Shown here piece by piece: positions 35,229 through 44,138 of a stretch of 64,000 nucleotides of DNA. The notes under the pieces are model-generated. The model was given only the letters and a program-made list of their open reading frames with translations. It made no database searches and had not been told where the DNA came from. The DNA comes from Anaeromyxobacter dehalogenans 2CP-1. Its GTDB lineage: Bacteria; Myxococcota; Myxococcia; Myxococcales; Anaeromyxobacteraceae. Positions within the stretch are counted from its first letter, which is position 1. The number at the start of each line of letters is the position of its first letter. A program made the translations under genes and the position numbers. Where the stretch lies: contig NC_011891.1 in assembly GCF_000022145.1 (NCBI RefSeq), forward strand, positions 124,001 to 188,000, read 5' to 3'.

Positions 35229-35582
35229 ATGAACCCGACGTTCGCCCGCGCGGCCGCCTGTGCCGCGCTGCTCGCCGCGGCCGGTTGCCGCAGCGCCTTC
35301 GCTCCCGAGCCCGTGCTCAAGCTCTCCTCGGCGCCCGCCGCCGAGCACCCCGCCACCGTGGTCCAGGCCGCCGAGCTCCGCTCCGGTCCCGACGGGCTCG
35401 CCAAGGTGCTCGGGACCGTCGCGGCCGGCACGACGGTGACCGCGTCCGACAAGCCCATCCGCGGCTTCCTGCGCGTGCGCACCGCCGACGGCAAGTCCGG
35501 CTACGTGCCGCAGGCGGCGGTCTCCGCCACCGCCGCGGCCAGCGCGCCGGCGTCGGCGCCGACCGGCGCGGCCGCGCCGTAG
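35229..35582 (+). CDS. Putative SH3-domain lipoprotein
   Basis: 117 residues. Lipoprotein signal LLAAAGC (Cys near 20), then an SH3b-like fold: TVVQAAELRSGPDGLAKVLGTVAAGTTVTASDKPIRGFLRVRT, DGKSGYVPQAAV. Bacterial SH3 domains often bind cell wall or act as spacers. The Ala/Pro C-terminus is disordered. The start ATG at 35229 has GGAGGA 9 bases upstream. No partner is evident. Confidence 0.7.
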   Translation: MNPTFARAAACAALLAAAGCRSAFAPEPVLKLSSAPAAEHPATVVQAAELRSGPDGLAKVLGTVAAGTTVTASDKPIRGFLRVRTADGKSGYVPQAAVSATAAASAPASAPTGAAAP

Positions 35583-35743
35583 CGGCGGGCGCGACCCGAG
35601 CGCCACGGGCGCGGGGGCGGCCTCGCCTCCGCGCCCGCGACGTTCCGGGCCCCGCGCGCTCCGCGGCGGGAGCGGCCGGGCCGCGCTAGGATGCCTGCGC
35701 CCCGCGGCCTCCGCCGCGGCGCGACGCCCGGAGGCGCTCCGCC

Positions 35744-36091
35744 ATGTCCCGCACCGCGATCCTGCCGCTCGCCGCCCTCGCCGCCGTCCTCGCGCTCGCC
35801 CCTGCCTGCAAGGGCGACGACGCGAAGGAGCAGGTGGTGAAGATCACCGTCACGAAGAACGGCTACGAGCCCTGGCGCATCGAGGCCAAGGCGGGCCGGC
35901 CGCTCACGCTCGTCATGACCCGCGTCACCGACCAGACCTGCGCCACCGAGATCGTGATCCCGGACCTCGGGATGAACGTCCCGCTGCCGCTCAACGAGAC
36001 GGTGATGGTGCGGGTCGTGCCGCAGAAGACGGGCGAGCTCCGCTTCTCCTGCGGCATGAAGATGTTCCAGGGCGTCATCGACGTGAGGTGA
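35744..36091 (+). CDS. Cupredoxin-like lipoprotein
   Basis: 115 residues. Lipoprotein signal (AALAAVLALAPAC, Cys22) and a single cupredoxin beta-sandwich: VVKITVTKNGYEPWRIEAKAGRPLTL, TCATEIVIPDLG, LPLNETVMVRVVPQKTGELRFSCGMKMFQG. The C-terminal CGMxM motif and the upstream TCATE are the pattern of single-domain cupredoxins with Cys/Met ligands. I do not see a His in the usual CxxxxHxxM ligand loop, so the metal site may be non-classical or bind Cu(I). It may be a periplasmic copper carrier. A TAGGAT -10-like hexamer is at 35687-35692. Confidence 0.8.
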   Translation: MSRTAILPLAALAAVLALAPACKGDDAKEQVVKITVTKNGYEPWRIEAKAGRPLTLVMTRVTDQTCATEIVIPDLGMNVPLPLNETVMVRVVPQKTGELRFSCGMKMFQGVIDVR

Positions 36092-36171
36092 GCCGCCGCC
36101 AGGTGCCCCCCGCGCCGGCTCCCCGCGCCCGGGGCGCAAATTTGGCAGGACGCTTCCGGGCCGAGCCGCAT

Positions 36172-36177
36172 TATGCT
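36172..36177 (+). promoter_or_regulatory. -10 element of the uracil phosphoribosyltransferase gene
   Basis: TATGCT, 8 bases before the GTG start. Confidence 0.45.
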
Positions 36178-36185
36178 CCCGGCCC

Positions 36186-37001
36186 GTGCGAGACCTGAGC
36201 TACGACCACGTCCCCTACCGGATGAGCGAGATCGAGCACCGGTACGGCGAGAACGTCCACATCGTCGCGAACCCCTTCCTGCTGGGCGCGCTCGCCACGC
36301 TGTGCTCGAAGGAGACCCGCCAGCCGGCCATCAACCGGCTGGTCCGGCTGCTGTACGAGGACCTCATCCGCACCGTGATGAACCACGAGTTCCCGCGGCG
36401 CCGGGTGGCGGTCCCCACCCGCATGATCGACAGCTCGCCGCAGGCGATCTTCGAGGGCGAGGTGGTCGACCGGCAGGTGCGCGCGGTGACGGTGAACATC
36501 GCCCGCGCCGGCGCGGTCCCGTCGCAGCTCGTCTACGACCTGCTCAACGAGACGCTCGAGCCGTCGCTGGTCCGCCAGGATCACATCATCATGAGCCGGA
36601 TGCTGGGCGAGAACGAGGAGGTCGTCGGCGCCGGCATCGGCGGGATGAAGATCGGCGGGGACGTGGACGACGCGTTCCTGCTCTTCCCGGACCCGATGGG
36701 CGCGACCGGCTCGTCGCTCGCGACCGCCATCGAGACCTACAAGAAGAAGGTGCCGGGGAAGGCGAGGCGGATCGTGAACATCCACCTCATCGTCACCCCC
36801 GAGTACCTGCGCAACATGACGAAGGCCCACCCCGACGTGCGGATCTACGCGATCCGGCTCGACCGCGGCCTCTCCCCGCCCGACGTCCTCGCGACCGTCC
36901 CCGGCACGCGCTGGGACGAGGAGCGCGGGCTCGACGACCACCAGTACATCGTCCCCGGGGGCGGCGGCTTCGGGGAGATCATGAACAACGCCTATGTCTA
37001 G
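36186..37001 (+). CDS. Uracil phosphoribosyltransferase-like protein
   Basis: 271 residues, longer than the 210 of typical Upp. It has the PRPP motif FPDPMGATGSSLATAI near 174-190 (DPMxATGxS as in Upp), IVNIHLIVTPEYLRNM, and the C-terminal GGGFGEIMNNAYV, close to the Upp ending (D-A-G-D-R/-FGT type). The N-terminal 60 residues (LSYDHVPYRMSEIEHRYG) are an extra segment. Likely UMP synthesis from uracil and PRPP, though the extra domain and variant ending leave room for another base. The start is GTG at 36186 with a -10 8 bases before. It overlaps hpt by 8 bases. Confidence 0.85.
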   Translation: MRDLSYDHVPYRMSEIEHRYGENVHIVANPFLLGALATLCSKETRQPAINRLVRLLYEDLIRTVMNHEFPRRRVAVPTRMIDSSPQAIFEGEVVDRQVRAVTVNIARAGAVPSQLVYDLLNETLEPSLVRQDHIIMSRMLGENEEVVGAGIGGMKIGGDVDDAFLLFPDPMGATGSSLATAIETYKKKVPGKARRIVNIHLIVTPEYLRNMTKAHPDVRIYAIRLDRGLSPPDVLATVPGTRWDEERGLDDHQYIVPGGGGFGEIMNNAYV

Positions 37002-37521
37002 CAGCCGCGCCGGCCTCGACGTGCTCATCTCCGAGGCGGACCTCCGGGCCCGCGTCGCGCAGATGGGCGCCGACATCACCCGCGACTACGCGGGGAAGAA
37101 CCTCGTCGTCATCGGCGTGCTGAAGGGCAGCTTCATCTTCCTCGCCGACCTGGTGCGCGCGGTCGACCTGCCGCTGTCGGTGGACTTCATCGGCATCAGC
37201 TCGTACCAGGGCACCCGCACCACCGGCGTCGTCCAGATCACGAGCGACCTCACCCGGCCCATCGACGGCAAGGACGTGCTGCTCGTCGAGGACATCATCG
37301 ACACCGGCCTCACCATGCGGTACCTGCTCGAGAACCTCTCGACCCGCAAGCCGGCCAGCGTGCGCATCGCCGCGCTCCTCGAGAAGCCCGCGCGCGCGCA
37401 GGTGAAGATCCCCATCGACTACCGCGGCTTCGTCATCGGCGACGAGTTCGTGGTCGGCTACGGGCTCGACTGGGACGGCAAGATGCGGAACCTGCCGTTC
37501 ATCGGGGTGCCGCGGACCTGA
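36994..37521 (+). CDS. hpt: Hypoxanthine phosphoribosyltransferase
   Basis: 175 residues. It converts hypoxanthine or guanine with PRPP to IMP or GMP. LKGSFIFLADLVR (PPi loop), GISSYQGTRTTG (flexible loop) and the PRPP motif VLLVEDIIDTGLTM near 95-108 are all intact; the base-binding segment is FVVGYGLDWDGKMRNLPF. It is coupled to the preceding uracil-type transferase (8-base overlap), giving a two-gene salvage operon. Confidence 0.96.
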   Translation: MSSSRAGLDVLISEADLRARVAQMGADITRDYAGKNLVVIGVLKGSFIFLADLVRAVDLPLSVDFIGISSYQGTRTTGVVQITSDLTRPIDGKDVLLVEDIIDTGLTMRYLLENLSTRKPASVRIAALLEKPARAQVKIPIDYRGFVIGDEFVVGYGLDWDGKMRNLPFIGVPRT

Positions 37522-37580
37522 GCCGCGGGCGCGGCGCCGTCGCGCAGCCCCTCTCTCTCGGCAACCGGAGGACCTTCGAC

Positions 37581-38387
37581 ATGGCGGACGAGACCCCGCG
37601 CGCGCGCGCCGGATCCGGCGTGAAGGCGCTGCTCGCCTGGGTGGCCATCCTGGGCCTCGCCGGCGTGGTGGCGTGGCTCGCCTCCGAGCGGAACGCGCGC
37701 ACCTGGTACCTGGTGCCGGACGAGGGGCGCCTGGTGGTGATGAAGGGCCTCATGCTGCCCATGGGGCGGCAGGCCTTCTCGACCGACGACCCGGCGCTCG
37801 CCGCGGCCTACGCGCCGCTCGTGCCGCCGCCGGGCAAGCCGCTCCCGGCCGAGCGCGCCTTCGAGGAGCGCAGCCTGCTCGACCAGGGGCTGTTCGACCT
37901 GCTCGCCGGCTGGGCGCGCGAGGAGGTCGCCACCGGCGACCCGGCCCGGCTCGAGCGCGGCCTCGGCTACCTCGGGCGCGCCGAGCGGCTGGCCGGGATC
38001 TCGCCCGCGCAGCGGGACGAGCTCGGCGCCATCCGCGCCGAGTCCGGCTACCACGAGGCGCGGCGGCTGCTGGAGCGCGCCGCCGCCGAGCTGCGCGACG
38101 CGGCCGAGAAGCTGCGCGTCACCGCCGGCTCCCGCTCGTCGCGCGCCATGGACGCGCAGCTGCTCCTGAAGCAGCTCGAGCCGGCGGTGGACGCCACGCT
38201 CGGCGCGATCCGCACCGCCGCCCGGTCCGAGCCGGCCGCCGCGGAGAAGGGCGCCGGGCCCCCGCCCGCCGCGGGCGAGCCGGCCCCCGCCGCCGCCCCG
38301 GAACCGGGCCAGGCGCCGGCCGCGCAGCCGTCCGCCGCGCCCGTCGCACCGGCCGGGCAGCCGCCCCCGCCCGGCGACGGGCGGTAG
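37581..38387 (+). CDS. Membrane-anchored protein of unknown function
   Basis: 268 residues. One N-terminal helix (about 15-38, LLAWVAILGLAGVVAWLAS), then a predicted extracytoplasmic region with WYLVPDEGRLVVMKGLMLPMG, a helical segment at 90-205 (repeated Leu/Ala/Glu with LLERAAAELRDAAEKL) and a Pro/Ala-rich tail. I recognise no family; the helical part could be TPR-like, but no repeat is clear. Start ATG with CGGAGGA 8-13 bases upstream. It stands alone. Confidence 0.65.
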   Translation: MADETPRARAGSGVKALLAWVAILGLAGVVAWLASERNARTWYLVPDEGRLVVMKGLMLPMGRQAFSTDDPALAAAYAPLVPPPGKPLPAERAFEERSLLDQGLFDLLAGWAREEVATGDPARLERGLGYLGRAERLAGISPAQRDELGAIRAESGYHEARRLLERAAAELRDAAEKLRVTAGSRSSRAMDAQLLLKQLEPAVDATLGAIRTAARSEPAAAEKGAGPPPAAGEPAPAAAPEPGQAPAAQPSAAPVAPAGQPPPPGDGR

Positions 38388-38462
38388 GGCGGCCGCGCAC
38401 CTCCGGCGCCGCGTCGGCGGGCAGGGCCCGGGCGCCGCGCGCGGACCGGCCCTCCGCCGGTG

Positions 38463-38468
38463 TACCAT
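38463..38468 (+). promoter_or_regulatory. -10 element of the coiled-coil gene
   Basis: TACCAT, 8 bases before the ATG at 38477. Confidence 0.45.
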
Positions 38469-38476
38469 CCGGCGCC

Positions 38477-41314
38477 ATGGCCTCCTTTCACGCCCGGAAC
38501 GGCACCGGCGAGCTCCTCGCGCGCTACGCGTTCGTCGAGCCCCTCCTCGAGGGGCGACGGATCCTGGAGATCGGCGCGGCGGCCGCCACCGAGGGCGCGA
38601 CGGCCGCGTTCCTGGCCGAGCGCGGCGCGGCGGAGGTCCTGTCGATCGAGGACGACGGCGCCGCGCTCGCCGCCGCGGTGCGCGGCCCGCACGAGCCGTA
38701 CGTGCAGTTCCGCGCCGCACGCCCCGAGGACCTGCCCGCCGGCGCGTTCGACGTGGTGCTCCTCGCGGACGGCGCGGCGCTCGCCGCCGAGCCGGCGCGC
38801 GCGGCGGCCCTGGCGCGCCTGCTCGCGCCGGGCGGCCGGCTCGTCACCGCGGTGGACGCGGGCGGGCCGGGCCTGGCCGAGCTCGCCGGCGAGCCGCGCC
38901 GGGCGGCGCCGCCGGGGTACGAGGCGTTCGTGGGCGCGCTGCTGGGCCGCTTCGCGCAGGTGGAGGTGGCGGCGCAGTCGGCCACGCTGGGCTGGGTGTT
39001 CGGCATGGGCGGCGGCGACGAGCCGGAGCTGGCCATGGACGGCTCGCTCGCCGGGACCGCCGAGACCGCCGCGTACGTGGCGGTGTGCGGCGACGCGCCG
39101 TGCGGCCTGTCGGGCTTCACGCTGGTGGCGCTGCCGGCGGGGCCGCTCCTCGAGGAGGGCGCGGCCGGCGCGGCGTCCGCCGCGGCCCGGGCGCTCGCCG
39201 CGGACGCGCTGCGCGAGCGGGCCGAGGCGCTCGCGGCGCGCGACCTCGCGCTGGGCGAGCGGGACGCGGCCGCCGAGGCGCGGGAGCAGCTCCGCGCCGA
39301 GCTGGACGCGGCCGCCGCGGCCGCGCTCGACGCCGCGCGCGCCCGCGACCGCGTGCTCGCCGACGCCGCCGCCGATCGCGACCGCGCCGCCTGCGCCGAG
39401 CAGGCGGCCGCGGCAGCCGCCGAGGCGCGGGACGAGGCGCTCGCCGCGCGCGACGGGCTGGCGCGCGAGCTGGAGGCGCTCCGGGCCGGCGTGGACGACC
39501 TGCGCCGCTCGCGCCAGGCGGTGGAGGCCGAGGTGGATCGCCTCCGCGCCGGGGCCGAGCTCTCGGCGGCGCGGGCGCGGGAGCTGGAGGCGACGCTCGA
39601 CGCCGAGCGCGGCGGCGGGGCGGACGCGCGGGCCGAGCTGGAGCGGGCGGAGGGCGTCATCGCGGAGCGCACCCACGAGCTCGCCGAGGCGCGGGCCGCG
39701 CTCGCGACGCAGGCCGCGGCGGTGGCGCAGGCGGACGAGGCGCGCGCGCGCGCCGACGCCGCGCTGGCCGAGCGGCGCGAGGCGGCCGCCGAGGCGGAGG
39801 CCGCGCTGCAGGCGGCGCGCTCGGAGGCGCAGGCGGCCAAGGCCGCGCTGGAGGCGGCGCTGGAGCGCGCCTCGGTGGGCGAGGCCCGGCTGCCGGAGCT
39901 GGAGGAGGCGGTCGAGGCGCGCGCGCACGAGGCGGCGGAGGCGCAGGCGGCGCTGCGCGAGGCGCGCGACCGGATCTCGGCGCTGGAGGCCGAGGCGGAG
40001 CGCGGGCGCGAGACGCTGGCCGAGGCCCGCGCGGCGGAGGAGGTGGCGCGCCTCGACGCCGGCTCGGCCCGGGCCGAGGCCGACCGGGCGCTGGTGGACG
40101 CCGAGGCGGCGCGGGAGGAGACGGCCCGGCGGGCCGCCGAGCTCCGCACGCTCGAGGCCGCCCGCGCCCAGGTCGCCGCGGAGGCGGACACGCTGCGCGC
40201 CGAGGCCGGCGCGGCCCGCGCGCGCGCCGAGCGGCTCGCCGGCGAGGCGGAGGCCGCGCGGGCCCGGGCGGCCGAGCTCGAGGGCGCCGACGCCGCCCGC
40301 GACGCCGAGCAGCGCGAGGCGGCCGAGGCGCGGGCCGAGGCGCTCGCCGCGCGCGCCGGGGAGGTGGAGAAGCTCACCGCCGAGCTGGCCGGGGCGTCGG
40401 CCGCGGCCGGAGAGGCCGCCGCGCTGCGCGAGGCGCTCGAGGCCCGCGTGGCCGAGCTGGAGGCCCGCCTGGAGAGCGAGGCGGAGCGCGCGGGGCTGGT
40501 GGAGGCGCGCGCGGCCGAGGCGCTGGCGCGCCTGGAGAGCCTGGAGGAGGCCGGCGCCGCGCGCGAGGCCGAGCAGACCGCGGCGGTCCGGGCGGTCACG
40601 GCGCGCGCCGAGGCCGCGGAGGCGGCCGCGCGCGACGCCGAGGCCCGCGCCGCCGCGGCCGAGGCGCGGCCGGCGGCGCCCGCGCCGGACGCGGGGCTCG
40701 AGGCCGAGCTCGCCGCGGCGCGCAGCGCCGCCGACGTGGCCGGCGCGCAGGCGGCGGAGCTCGAGGCCGAGCTGCAGGCGGTCCGTTGGGAGAAGGACGA
40801 GATCGAGCAGCGGCTGCAGTCGCTCACCGCCTCGGGCGCGCTGGGCGGCGCCGGCGAGGTGAGCCGGCTGCGGGACGAGCTCGCCGCACGCGCGGGGGAC
40901 GGCGCGCTGCTGCGCAAGGAGCTCCAGCGCCTCGAGGCGCAGGTGGCCGAGCTGACGGCACGCCCGCTCGCCGCGCCCGCGCCCGCCGAGGAGGCCGAGG
41001 CGGTGCGCCGGGCCGCCGCCCACGCCGCAGAGCTGGAGGAGCGCCTGGCGGAGGCGCTCCGCCGCGCCGCGGACGCGGAGGCCGCCGCCGAGGCGGCCCG
41101 GGCCGCGCCGGCGCCCATCCCGGCGGTCGCGGCGGGCGAGGCGCTGAAGCGCGTTGCGCAGGAGAAGGACGCGATCGCCGCGCAGGTCGCCGAGCGCGAC
41201 CAGAAGATCGCGCGGCTGCAGCGCGAGGTGGCCGACAAGACCGAGCGGCTGGGCCGGCTCGCCAAGGAGATGGGCGAGCTGAAGGCGCGCGGCTTCGGCA
41301 AGATCTTCCGCTAG
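38477..41314 (+). CDS. Methyltransferase-like domain fused to a long Ala/Glu/Arg coiled coil
   Basis: 945 residues. Residues 1-240 resemble a class I SAM methyltransferase: RRILEIGAAAATEG (motif I position), VLSIEDD (acidic end of strand 2), FDVVLLADG and LLAPGGRLV. The glycine-rich loop is degenerate (GAAAA where GxGxG is expected), so SAM binding is doubtful. Residues 260-900 are almost pure coiled coil with no Pro except at 690-700. The last 65 residues (ERDQKIARLQREVADKTERLGRLAKEMGELKARGFGKIFR) are more conserved in look and end in Phe-Gly-Lys-Ile-Phe-Arg. This could be a scaffold or motility/polarity protein, as myxobacteria use head-plus-coiled-coil proteins of similar size; no specific function can be assigned. 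Confidence 0.75.
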   Translation: MASFHARNGTGELLARYAFVEPLLEGRRILEIGAAAATEGATAAFLAERGAAEVLSIEDDGAALAAAVRGPHEPYVQFRAARPEDLPAGAFDVVLLADGAALAAEPARAAALARLLAPGGRLVTAVDAGGPGLAELAGEPRRAAPPGYEAFVGALLGRFAQVEVAAQSATLGWVFGMGGGDEPELAMDGSLAGTAETAAYVAVCGDAPCGLSGFTLVALPAGPLLEEGAAGAASAAARALAADALRERAEALAARDLALGERDAAAEAREQLRAELDAAAAAALDAARARDRVLADAAADRDRAACAEQAAAAAAEARDEALAARDGLARELEALRAGVDDLRRSRQAVEAEVDRLRAGAELSAARARELEATLDAERGGGADARAELERAEGVIAERTHELAEARAALATQAAAVAQADEARARADAALAERREAAAEAEAALQAARSEAQAAKAALEAALERASVGEARLPELEEAVEARAHEAAEAQAALREARDRISALEAEAERGRETLAEARAAEEVARLDAGSARAEADRALVDAEAAREETARRAAELRTLEAARAQVAAEADTLRAEAGAARARAERLAGEAEAARARAAELEGADAARDAEQREAAEARAEALAARAGEVEKLTAELAGASAAAGEAAALREALEARVAELEARLESEAERAGLVEARAAEALARLESLEEAGAAREAEQTAAVRAVTARAEAAEAAARDAEARAAAAEARPAAPAPDAGLEAELAAARSAADVAGAQAAELEAELQAVRWEKDEIEQRLQSLTASGALGGAGEVSRLRDELAARAGDGALLRKELQRLEAQVAELTARPLAAPAPAEEAEAVRRAAAHAAELEERLAEALRRAADAEAAAEAARAAPAPIPAVAAGEALKRVAQEKDAIAAQVAERDQKIARLQREVADKTERLGRLAKEMGELKARGFGKIFR

Positions 41315-41326
41315 GGGTATCGCACC

Positions 41327-41860
41327 GTGACCGAGCCACGCCGCTACGAGCGCATCGACGTCGAGCTTCCCTGCCGGCTGTACGTGCCGGGCGAGCGCGG
41401 CCTCAAGTTCGAGGCCCACTGCACCTCGCGCAACCTCGGCCTGGGCGGCGTGTTCCTCTCCTCGTCGTTCCTGCTGCGCGAGGGGCTGGAGCTGTTCGTG
41501 GAGCTGGGGCTGCCGGCCGGGCCGCTCGCGATCCGCGCCCGGGTGGCGCACACCGTCCCGGGCGATCACCCGGAGCTGGAGGGCGGCTTCGGCGTCGAGT
41601 TCCTCGACGTGGACGCGGCCGGGCGCGAGACCCTGCTCCGCTACTTCACCCCGCTCCGCTACCACGAGTTCTACCGCGCCTTCGCCGGCGAGTTCCCGCA
41701 CCTGCGCGACCGCGTGCCGGTGGCCGACGTGGCCCTGCTCCTGAACCTGTGGGAGGAGTGGAAGGCCGTCGGCGAGGGCGGCCCCGCCTTCACCGCGTCG
41801 GGCGCGCCGCCCGCGCCGGCGAGGGCCGGCGCGGGGCCGGCGCGGCGCGGAAGGCGCTGA
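41327..41860 (+). CDS. PilZ domain protein
   Basis: 177 residues. PilZ domains bind cyclic di-GMP through an RxxxR motif and a (D/N)xSxxG motif. Here RRYERI at 5-10 gives Arg5-xxx-Arg9, but the second motif reads NLGLGG, with Gly in place of Ser, so binding is uncertain. GGFGVEFLD follows as in most PilZ domains. The C-terminal 70 residues hold a helix (DVALLLNLWEEWKAV) and an Ala/Pro tail. The start is GTG at 41327, 12 bases after the stop of the coiled-coil gene, so the two are likely co-transcribed. Confidence 0.87.
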   Translation: MTEPRRYERIDVELPCRLYVPGERGLKFEAHCTSRNLGLGGVFLSSSFLLREGLELFVELGLPAGPLAIRARVAHTVPGDHPELEGGFGVEFLDVDAAGRETLLRYFTPLRYHEFYRAFAGEFPHLRDRVPVADVALLLNLWEEWKAVGEGGPAFTASGAPPAPARAGAGPARRGRR

Positions 41861-41873
41861 GCACCGGCCGCAT

Positions 41874-41902
41874 TTGCGCGCGGCGCGCCCGCGTTCTACC
41901 GT
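41874..41902 (+). promoter_or_regulatory. Promoter of the GH57 gene
   Basis: TTGCGC (41874-41879), 17-bp spacer, TACCGT (41897-41902), 8 bases to the ATG. Confidence 0.6.
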
Positions 41903-41910
41903 CCCGCCAG

Positions 41911-44091
41911 ATGACGCCCGTCCGCCTCGCGTTCCTCTGGCACATGCACCAGCCCCCCTACCGCGAGCCGGAGACGGGCGCGTACCTCATGCCGTGGGTC
42001 CGGCTGCACGCCACCCGCGCCTACCACGACATGGCCTGGATGCTGGAGCGCCATCCGGGCGTGCGCTGCACCGTGAACTTCACCCCGGTGCTGCTCGAGC
42101 AGCTCGAGGACTACGCGCAGGGGACCGCGCAGGACCGCCTGCTGGAGCTGAGCGCACGCCCGCCCGCCGATCTCGGCGCCGAGGATCGCCAGCAGATCCT
42201 GCGCTCGTTCTTCATGGTCGGCTGGGAGACGAACGTGAAGCCCTTGCCGCGCTACTGGGAGCTGCTCCAGAAGCGCGGGCGGGAGCTGCGCGGGGTGGAC
42301 CTGGCCCGGCTCGCGCACTCGTTCGGCGACCAGGAGCTGCAGGACCTCCAGGCGCTGTTCAACCTCGCCTGGATGGGCTTCGCGGCGCAGGCCGACGAGC
42401 CGGCGGTGCGGGCGCTGCGGGAGAAGGGGCGGGGCTACACCCGCGCCGACGTGGACGCGCTGCTCGAGGTGCAGCGGCGCATCGCGGCGGGCGTCGTGCC
42501 GCGCTGGCGCGCGCTGCAGGACCGCGGGCAGGTGGAGCTCTCCACCACGCCGTACTACCACCCCATCCTCCCGCTGCTCTGCGACACCGACGCCGCGCAC
42601 CGCGCGCTGCCCGGCATCCCGCTCCCCCCGCGCTTCGCCCACCCCGAGGACGCGCGCTGGCACGTGCGCGAGGCGATCGCCGCGCACGCGCGCCGCTTCG
42701 GGCGGCCGCCCGCGGGCATGTGGCCGGCCGAGGGCTCGGTCTCGCCGGAGGCGCTCGAGATCCTGGCCTCCGAGGGCGTGGGCTGGGCGGCGAGCGACGA
42801 GGGCGTGCTGCTGCAGTCCCTGCCGGCGGCGGCGCCGCGCCTGCGCTCGGTGTACCGGCCCTGGCGCGTCGCGGCCGGCGCGGGGCGCGAGGTCCGGATG
42901 CTGTTCCGCGACCGCGCGCTCTCCGACGTCATCGGCTTCACCTACGCGAAGGTCCCGGCGCGGGACGCGGTGGCGGACTTCACCGCGCACGTGCGGGCGG
43001 TGGCCGACGCGTGGGCGCGCGACGGGCAGCCCGGCGCGCCGACGCTGGGCGTGTTCCTCGACGGCGAGAACGCCTGGGAGCACTACCCGAGCTCGGGCCA
43101 CGAGTTCCTCGACCGGCTCTACGACGCGCTGGAGCGCTCCGACCGCGTGCAGACGGTGACGCTGTCCGAGGCGACCGCCGCCGCCGAGGGCCCGCCCATC
43201 GCGCGCGTCCACACCGGCTCCTGGATCGAGGCCTCCTTCCGGATCTGGATCGGCCACCGCGAGGACCGCGAGGCGTGGGCGGCGCTGGGCCGGGTCCGCG
43301 ACGCGCTCGCGCAGGCGGAGGAGCGCGGCGAGGTCCCGGCCGAGCGGCTCGCCCGCGCGCGCCAGCACCTGTACGCCGCCGAGGCGTCGGACTGGTACTG
43401 GTGGTACGGCGAGGACTTCACCACCGAGCAGGCGGCGGAGTTCGACGCGCTGTTCCGCGCGCACGTGAACCGGGCGGCGCTGCTCTGCGGCGTGGACCCG
43501 CCGCCGGAGACGCAGGCGCCCATCAAGCGCGCCGGCGCGCCGGCCCCGGGCGCGCTCGAGGCGAAGCCGCTCCGCGAGCCGGTGATGCTGCTCACGCCGA
43601 CCCTGGACGGCCGCGAGACGACCTACTTCGAGTGGCAGGGCGCCGGGCTGTACCGGCCCGGCCAGCACCGCGGCTCGATGTACGGCGGCGCGCAGGCGTT
43701 CCACGTGCTCCGCTTCGGCTTCGACCTCGCCGCGCTCTACCTGCGGCTCGATCCGGCCGAGTCCGCGGCGCGCGCCGCCGAGGTCGCGACGCACGTGCGC
43801 GTGTCGGTGCGCTCCCGGGACGGTCAGCGCTGGGTGGACTTCCCGCTCGAGCCGGACGGCGCGCCCCGCCCCGGCGCGTGGCGCGGCCAGGCGCTCGGCC
43901 GGCTCGCGTTCGCGCAGGTCGCGGAGCTCGAGCTGCCGTTCGCCGCGCTGGGCCTCGCGCCGGGCGACCGGGTCGACCTCGCCGTCCACGCGCTCCGGGG
44001 CGAGGTCGAGGTGGAGCGGCTGCCGCGCTACGGCTACCTCGCGCTCACCGTGCCCGACCAGGACTTCGAGCGCATCCACTGGCGGGTGTAG
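41911..44091 (+). CDS. Glycoside hydrolase family 57 protein
   Basis: 726 residues. GH57 includes alpha-amylases, 4-alpha-glucanotransferases and branching enzymes. Conserved regions: LWHMHQPPY at residues 8-16, the nucleophile Glu in GMWPAEGSVS near 270, the acid Asp in GVFLDGENAWEHY near 370, and WYWWYGEDF near 490. The C-terminal 180 residues are beta-rich and probably a carbohydrate-binding or structural domain. Specificity cannot be read from sequence; with glgC and glgA in the window, a role in glycogen structure or turnover is plausible. Start ATG at 41911, 8 bases after a -10. Confidence 0.9.
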   Translation: MTPVRLAFLWHMHQPPYREPETGAYLMPWVRLHATRAYHDMAWMLERHPGVRCTVNFTPVLLEQLEDYAQGTAQDRLLELSARPPADLGAEDRQQILRSFFMVGWETNVKPLPRYWELLQKRGRELRGVDLARLAHSFGDQELQDLQALFNLAWMGFAAQADEPAVRALREKGRGYTRADVDALLEVQRRIAAGVVPRWRALQDRGQVELSTTPYYHPILPLLCDTDAAHRALPGIPLPPRFAHPEDARWHVREAIAAHARRFGRPPAGMWPAEGSVSPEALEILASEGVGWAASDEGVLLQSLPAAAPRLRSVYRPWRVAAGAGREVRMLFRDRALSDVIGFTYAKVPARDAVADFTAHVRAVADAWARDGQPGAPTLGVFLDGENAWEHYPSSGHEFLDRLYDALERSDRVQTVTLSEATAAAEGPPIARVHTGSWIEASFRIWIGHREDREAWAALGRVRDALAQAEERGEVPAERLARARQHLYAAEASDWYWWYGEDFTTEQAAEFDALFRAHVNRAALLCGVDPPPETQAPIKRAGAPAPGALEAKPLREPVMLLTPTLDGRETTYFEWQGAGLYRPGQHRGSMYGGAQAFHVLRFGFDLAALYLRLDPAESAARAAEVATHVRVSVRSRDGQRWVDFPLEPDGAPRPGAWRGQALGRLAFAQVAELELPFAALGLAPGDRVDLAVHALRGEVEVERLPRYGYLALTVPDQDFERIHWRV

Positions 44092-44123
44092 CGCATCGCG
44101 CGCCCGGCGCGCGGGGCCCGGTG

Positions 44124-44129
44124 TAGACT
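44124..44129 (+). promoter_or_regulatory. -10 element of the FHA-GGDEF gene
   Basis: TAGACT, 9 bases before the ATG; the same hexamer and distance occur before hprK. Confidence 0.5.
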
Positions 44130-44138
44130 CGCGGTCGC

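Noticed and set aside
36142-36158. TTGGCAGG-ACGC-TTCC as a sigma-54 promoter for the uracil phosphoribosyltransferase gene
   Set aside because: The -12 GC is missing (CC), and a good TATGCT -10 lies 8 bases before the start.
36994-37001. Frameshift between the two phosphoribosyltransferase genes
   Set aside because: Both proteins have complete N- and C-termini for their families; the 8-base overlap is ordinary coupling.
38048-41701. A 1217-codon frame antisense to the coiled-coil gene
   Set aside because: It is a mirror of the Ala/Glu/Arg codons (GCG, GAG, CGC); no family features. The plus frame has proper start, promoter and head domain.
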